Assembly: GCA_905480125.1 (NCBI GenBank)
Contig: CAJQPE010000028.1
Span: forward strand, 1 to 64,000
Reading direction: 5' to 3'
Origin: an uncultured Flavobacteriales bacterium
Lineage (GTDB): Bacteria; Bacteroidota; Bacteroidia; Flavobacteriales_G; NORP312
DNA: 64,000 nucleotides
This document shows positions 63,491 to 64,000 of the stretch, piece by piece (position 1 is the first letter of the stretch; each line of letters begins with the position of its first letter). The position numbers and the translations under genes are program-made. The notes beneath the pieces were generated by a model, which saw nothing but the letters and a program-made list of their open reading frames with translations, had not been told where the DNA came from and did not search any database.

Positions 63491-63561
63491 CCATTCGTTT
63501 TTTTTGATTTATCCAACAAAATATTTTGAATATACTTTTGGGGAAAGCAAAGAAAGCAAAG

Positions 63562-63591
63562 AAAAAAAACCCTCCCGATTTCTCGAGAGGG
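63562..63591 (-). terminator. Terminator of the second T9SS gene
   Basis: Minus-strand hairpin CCCTC-T-CGA-GAAA-TCG-G-GAGGG followed by eight Ts, 25 bases past the stop codon of the partial gene. Confidence 0.8.
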
Positions 63592-63615
63592 CTTTAGATA
63601 GGTATAAAGAGCTGT

Positions 63616-64000
63616 TTACTTAATTACAAGCTTTTCGGTTCTTTCGAATCCATCAGATTGAATAGTAACTAAGTAAATTCCAGACTCAACATTCTGTAAT
63701 TTAACCTCTGTTATTGTGCCATTAATTAAATTACGATAAATCGATTGACCAATTACATTTCTAATAACAACATTGTAATTACCGACTTCTGATATGCTAA
63801 CTGAAAAGTTTCCATTATTAGGGTTTGGATATAGAGTCATCTCAATTGAGTTATTCAACTCACCTATAGATTGAGGCTCGCCAACAGTTACTGTATCAAC
63901 AACATTACAATCAGCTGTTGCATCATCAGTTACTGTAACAGTATAGCTTCCTGCAACCAACCCAGTAATAGATGCTGTAGTTTCAGCGTTAGACCATGCG
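63616..64000 (-). CDS. Second T9SS/SprB protein, C-terminal fragment (cut by window end)
   Basis: The frame is open to the window edge; the 114-residue ORF in the track starts at an internal TTG. It continues upstream as AWSNAETTASITGLVAGSY, part of an SprB repeat, so the gene begins outside the window. The end is a T9SS sorting domain (MTLYPNPNNGNFSVSISEVG to LVIK) nearly the same as in the gene at 58867. A 69-base stretch is identical in both. It probably encodes a paralogous surface protein, in the same orientation and upstream of the first. Confidence 0.9.
   Translation of the reverse strand, partial: AWSNAETTASITGLVAGSYTVTVTDDATADCNVVDTVTVGEPQSIGELNNSIEMTLYPNPNNGNFSVSISEVGNYNVVIRNVIGQSIYRNLINGTITEVKLQNVESGIYLVTIQSDGFERTEKLVIK

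Noticed and set aside
1-64000. tRNA, rRNA, insertion sequence, prophage or defence island
   Set aside because: I looked in the gaps and flanks and saw no cloverleaf, transposase, integrase or terminal repeats; all larger gaps are under about 310 bases.

Overview
The window is ordinary-looking chromosome from a member of the Bacteroidota, most likely a Flavobacteriia-type Gram-negative bacterium. The evidence for this is: AT-rich DNA; genes without Shine-Dalgarno leaders; promoters of the Bacteroidota type (TTTG, about 18-20 nt, TAnnTTTG); SprB-repeat surface proteins ending in a type IX secretion (T9SS) sorting domain; lipid A synthesis (lpxB); a long-tailed ribosomal protein S16; a CarB without its allosteric domain; and families typical of the phylum (DUF4834, DUF4159, DUF4139, YfhO-like, MoxR next to SurA-like proteins). 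No CRISPR array, phage, transposon, tRNA or rRNA was seen.

Layout. 1-3.6 kb (+): end of a surface-glycan type cluster with an unrecognised partial gene, a FemAB-like acyltransferase, a 44-residue membrane peptide, a polysaccharide-deacetylase-like protein and a PIG-L deacetylase. 3.6-11.6 kb (-): carB, DUF4834, YfhO-like protein, glycosyltransferase and a propeller-like protein in one tight run. 11.6-17.5 kb: alpha/beta hydrolase, lipoprotein, rpmH (missed by the ORF track), an MsbA-type ABC exporter with an outer-membrane barrel, and a large PLP enzyme. 17.8-20.2 kb (-): glycosyltransferase 2, ECF sigma factor, rsmG. 20.4-22.7 kb (+): tgt and an LptF/G permease. 22.7-27.5 kb (-): ispE, a dihydrolipoamide-dehydrogenase homologue without its redox cysteines, DUF4139 protein, zinc peptidase. 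27.6-35.6 kb (+): surE, a small membrane protein, lpxB, SpoIID-like, ComEC, a cation-chloride-cotransporter homologue. 35.6-44.0 kb (-): dnaB, moxR, three SurA-like periplasmic folding factors, guaB. 44.2-47 kb (+): rpsP, rimM, trmN6 and a secreted protein whose second codon carries an apparent 1-nt frameshift. 47-57.6 kb: saccharopine-dehydrogenase-like protein, DUF423, M32 carboxypeptidase, pckA, rsmE, DUF4159, then hutH, an SDR reductase and hisS on the minus strand. 57.7-64 kb: a receiver-adenylate cyclase fusion, a 1512-residue T9SS adhesin-like protein with nine SprB repeats, and the C-terminus of a second, closely related T9SS protein cut by the window edge.

Most genes are housekeeping (translation, envelope biogenesis, nucleotide synthesis, gluconeogenesis). 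I did not find a clear new defence or mobile system. The observations most worth following are: TAnnTTTG boxes lying 4-6 nt before several start codons, which suggests leaderless transcripts; the cysteine-less Lpd homologue with a new Cys-rich tail; the homopolymer frameshift; an ordered direct/inverted repeat in front of dnaB; exactly 240-bp tandem duplications in the adhesin; and the REC-cyclase fusion.
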